Shown piece after piece: positions 61,015-64,000 of a DNA stretch of 64,000 nt. The first letter of the stretch is position 1. Each line of letters starts with the position of its first letter. The DNA is from Schistocephalus solidus (taxonomy: Eukaryota > Platyhelminthes > Cestoda > Diphyllobothriidea > Diphyllobothriidae): NCBI GenBank assembly GCA_017591395.1, contig WEDG01003319.1, positions 1 to 64,000 on the forward strand, read 5' to 3'. The notes beneath the pieces were generated by a model, which worked only from the letters and a program-made list of their open reading frames with translations, was not told the origin of the DNA and made no database searches. Both the position numbers and the translations under genes were made by a program.

Positions 61015-62050
61015 AAGCCAGAAACTGGATGAACTGCATGCTACAGATGAAAACCCCACCGCGGAGACACGATGGTGTCAACTGCGGAACGTCATCCAGT
61101 CCTGCACCCCCGAAGTCCTCATACGCGCACACCATCAACAAAATGACCAGTTTGATGACAATAACGCCGGCATCAGCAGCCTACTTCAGATACCAGCGCC
61201 TTGTACAGCAACGTAAGCGGGAGATGCAGGACGCCTGGATGGTCCGAAATGCTGAGGAAATCCAAAATTATGCCGAGTGCAATAAAATGAAAAACTTCTT
61301 CAAAGCCATATACGGCCATTGCATCAAGGGAGCCGCACCACTGCTCAGCTCTGACGGCACAACACTTCTGACGGAGAAATCCCAAATTCTAAAGCGCTGG
61401 GCCGAGCACTTAAGAAGTGTCCTTAACTGCTCATCAGCCATATCCAATGCTGCCATTGACCGGCCCCCTCAAGTGGACATGAAAGATGACCTGGGTTTGC
61501 CACCTTACCTACCAGAAACCATCCGGGCTGTGCAGCAGATTTCCAGCGGTAAAGCAACGGGATCCGACGCAATCCCACCGGAAGTCTACAAGCACTGTGG
61601 GCCCCGGCTGACGGCAGAACTCACAGCACTCTTTCAGATGTGGCGCCAAGGATAAGTTTCACAGGATTTCAAACACGCGACCATCGTCCATCTCCACAAG
61701 CGGAAGGGGAACCGGCAACTCTGTGCTAACCACAGAGGCATCTCTTTGCTCAGCTTAATGAAGGGATTACGGTGCGCGTCACTGACAATCGGACAGTATC
61801 CGAGCATTCACAGTGACCAACGGAGTGCAGCAGGGCTGCGTACTGACCCACACCCACTTTCATCTCATGTTCTCGCTATGCTGCTGAATGCCTACCATGA
61901 TGAGCATCCTGGGATCCGCATCGCCTACAGAACTGACGATTACCTTCTCAAAATTCGGCGTATCCAGGCCCCAGCAGTTCATGACTTGCTCTTAGTGGAC
62001 GAATGCGCCCTTGACACCATGCGGAGGAGAAAATGTAAAGGAGCATGAAC
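61015..62050 (+). pseudogene. RTE-J reverse transcriptase, motif A deleted
   Basis: Contains TRWCQLRNVIQSCTPEVLI, RYQRLVQQRKREMQDAWMVR, KNFFKAIYGHCIKGAAPLLS, SDGTTLLTEKSQILKRWAEH, ISSGKATGSDAIPPEVYKHC, then HATIVHLHKRKGNRQLCANH and RGISLLSL. It jumps directly to GITVRVTDNR, missing the region with the CGFRR block and motif A. It continues [21 protein letters not shown] and DLLLVDECALDTM: the FADD box is LVDE. Clearly dead. Confidence 0.84.
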
Positions 62051-62278
62051 CTTTTCACCTCAGGTTGGGCCAATTTTGGATAAACAATCAGTACAGCCAA
62101 AACGGTGGTCATGCACCAACCGCCGCCCAGCGCGGAATACAATGCTCCCCGAATCAATATCAACGGCGCTCAACTCAAAAGGTGAAAAACCTTTGCTTAT
62201 CTGGGAATCACACTGTCACGCAATACGAGAATCGACGAGGTTGCTCAACGGATCTCCAAAGCCAGTCAGGCCTTTGGC

Positions 62279-62800
62279 TTGCTGCAGGCCTCTGTGTGGG
62301 ATTGCCACGGTATTCACCCTGAACACCAAACCGAAGATGTACAAGGCCATTGTCTTGACGACACTCCTTTACTGATCGGAGACCTGGACCGTCTACTCGA
62401 ACCAAGCCAGGAAGCTGAAGCACTTCCATCTCAGCTGCCTTCGCATAATACTAAAGCTGAGATGCCAAGACAGGATCCCGGATACGGAAGTCTTGGAGTG
62501 GAACGGAATCCTCAGCAACCACGCCATGCTGCGGCATGTGCGATTGCGATGGAGTGGCCACCTGGTGAGAATAGACGACGAGCGACTACCCAAACGACTT
62601 TTCGACGGAGATGTCGCTACGGGTGCTCGCCAACAGAGAGGTCAAAAACGACACTACAAGGACACTTTGAAGAAATCTCTGAAGCAACTGCAAATCAACC
62701 CAGCGACCTGGGAGGAACTCACCCAGGAAAGACCAGCCTGGAGAAAATCCGTGAAGACTGGTGTATGAATCTGTAAGACCGACCGGATCGCCGATGCTAA
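62279..62800 (+). pseudogene. RTE-J C-terminal domain after the RT
   Basis: Frame pieces include KMYKAIVLTTLLY (62330-62375), [24 protein letters not shown] sequence (62410-62480), [40 protein letters not shown] and [20 protein letters not shown] with WEELTQERPAWRKSVKTGV (62493-62768). It matches the corresponding region of G and I with several frameshifts. Confidence 0.83.
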
Positions 62801-62837
62801 GGCCAAAAGGGCGACTCACAAGTCAGAAGCACTCCGG

Positions 62838-63745
62838 ATGAATACCGCCGATGCCCAAACCCTGCCAACATGCCCACGCTGTCAACGCACATTCCGCGCA
62901 CGAATCTGCTTGGTCAACCATCTTGGAATTCAATGCCCAAAGAATCCCACAACATTAACTTCTGCCACACCTGCCTCAGACCCCACGATGACGACCATCC
63001 CAACCACTGGTACTCCACTTCATCGATGTCCCGCCATCCACAATCACAGACACCTTCCTCCTACCCCCATTTCTTGCGACGATCACCGCGACGAACACCA
63101 CTCGCCCCACTCCCGTCACCCTAATAGCCACCTCCCTCTACCTGCCACCTGCTACCTCCAACACCACCACCGCCCCCAGTACCAGCGATGGGGACTCGGC
63201 ATTAACCTGTAGTCATTGCAATCGCACATTCACCTCACACATCGGCCTGGCCGGTCACTTGTGAATCCATCGCACAGAGACTGGCGAACTAGTGCCTGGG
63301 GCACCAATACACAACAGAGACCATCGCCTTCAATGCCCTCACTGCTCCCGCGCATTCACTCACCGCATGGGCCTGCTCGGTCACATGTGCAACCACAAAA
63401 GCGGAATCCACCACGATGCATACCCATTTTTCGCGCCCATAAACACTATGCATAGTCCTCCCATGAGCTCGAATACCAGTACCGGCAGCAGAGCCCCCTC
63501 AGGCTCAGCATCTTCCGACCTATCTTGTCCTCATTGTCACCGTATACACACATTAAGCATCGGCCTGTTCGGGCATTTGCGAATCCATCGCACGGAGACC
63601 GGCGAACCAGTGCCAGGAGCACCAATATACATCCACCGCACCCGACTCAAACAGTCCGCACTGCCCACGCACAGTCACACACCGCATGGACCTATACGGT
63701 CACATGCATCTCCATCGAAACCTGCGGTAGAACACCATCAGCCAT
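62838..63745 (+). pseudogene. RTE-J zinc-finger array
   Basis: C2H2 units in order: CPRCQRTFRARICLVNHLGI (about 62870), CSHCNRTFTSHIGLAGHL followed by a stop (63213-63263), CPHCSRAFTHRMGLLGHMCN with H (63337-63400), CPHCHRIHTLSIGLFGHLRI with H (63528-63590), and, in another frame, PHCPRTVTHRMDLYGHMHLH (63657-63716), ending RNLR before a TAG. The spacer HRTETGEPVPGAPI recurs. So J, like I, had five fingers. Confidence 0.82.
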
Positions 63746-63904
63746 ACTACGAAAGCTACATCTCTCCTCATCAGCCTCTGCACCTCACATGATCACACGC
63801 AACATCACAAAAAAGGCTCTCAGTCTGCATAGCTGATTGGGAGGCAAGCATGTTCCTCGGCTTTTTCTCCATGGGGCTCCTCTGCTGCATGTGCGATCTG
63901 AGCT

Positions 63905-64000
63905 TGAGAAATATCACTGGCGATCAGCGCCATGGGTTGGAATGTTGCCAACTGGCAATCACACGCAGACCTCACAGTGAGTCCAATGTTTATTGTGTGG
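63905..64000 (+). repeat. start of the RTE-J 3' module (gamma type)
   Basis: GGTTGGAATGTTGCCAACTG, GCAATCACACGCAGACCTCA, GTGAGTCCAATGTTTATTGT. It matches the gamma half-module at 30541-30610 in RTE-G. The element continues beyond the window. Confidence 0.65.

Larger units (their letters stand above)
60190..64000 (+). mobile_element. RTE-J: internally deleted RTE-like LINE, open at the window end
   Basis: Plus-strand order: 5' UTR (60190-60455), the second half of the endonuclease, intron-like segment (60955-61005), linker and RT fragments, C-terminal domain, zinc fingers, and the first part of a gamma-type 3' module running off at 64000. Compared with G and I there are several internal deletions: the endonuclease N-terminus, part of the FFRLP block, about 60 bp in the linker, and about 350 bp of RT including motif A. 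Confidence 0.85.

Noticed and set aside
1..64000. CRISPR arrays, bacterial operons, LTR retrotransposons
   Set aside because: No regularly spaced short repeats, no ribosome-binding-site/operon structure, and no gag, protease, integrase or LTR signatures were seen.

Overview
The window reads as repeat-rich intergenic DNA from a flatworm, most likely a diphyllobothriidean tapeworm (Spirometra, Dibothriocephalus or Schistocephalus type). The basis is the mix of non-LTR retrotransposons: CR1/Jockey-like LINEs, RTE-like LINEs whose ORF ends in an array of C2H2 zinc fingers, Rex-like LINEs and Penelope-like elements, together with tRNA-derived SINEs. The species assignment is inference from family resemblance. 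I found no host protein gene, rRNA, functional tRNA, CRISPR array or bacterial-type feature in 64 kb. Every long coding stretch belongs to a decayed mobile element.

Layout. 0.5-3.9 kb: LINE-A (minus) split by a DNA transposon of about 2.1 kb with short inverted ends and remnants of a DUF4806-type transposase. 4.5-11.15 kb: a Penelope-like element (PLE1, minus) in partial-tandem form, invaded by a SINE-like element (7185-7555, with 12-bp direct repeats) and by LINE-B (7639-11093). 11.4-11.9 kb: a solitary RTE 3' tail. 14.0-17.05 kb: LINE-C (plus). 17.6-22.1 kb: LINE-D (plus), the only CR1-type copy here that still shows long stretches of ORF1, endonuclease and RT. 23.3-23.6 kb: degenerate telomere-like DNA. 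25.4-33.3 kb: three RTE-like copies, K (minus), G (plus, nearly complete) and H (minus). 34.2 and 43.4-43.8 kb: tRNA-derived SINEs. 35.7-40.7 kb: RTE-I (minus, nearly complete). 44.3-45.0 kb: PLE2 remnant. 45.05-45.73 kb: RTE 3' tail abutting LINE-E (45.73-49.15 kb, minus). 49.27-58.79 kb: a large inverted repeat, arms of about 3.5 and 3.1 kb around a 2.96-kb spacer, each arm carrying a Rex-like LINE (F). 59.4-59.6 kb: microsatellites. 60.2-64.0 kb: RTE-J (plus, heavily deleted, running off the window).

The elements interact rather than forming a pathway. PLE1 was in place before SINE S3a and LINE-B landed in it. LINE-A was in place before the DUF4806 transposon landed in it. S3-type SINEs carry the same 3' tail as the RTE elements, which suggests they borrow RTE machinery. 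Nearly every element shows a visible cause of death: stops, frameshifts, or replacement of a catalytic residue.

Points most worth a second look: the RTE family with variable numbers of C-terminal zinc fingers and a modular, hairpin-bounded 3' UTR; the SINE sharing that 3' UTR; a splice-site-like segment kept in the same place in four RTE copies; the DUF4806 transposon with an internal empty-site control; and the inverted duplication with a clean 402-bp deletion in one arm.
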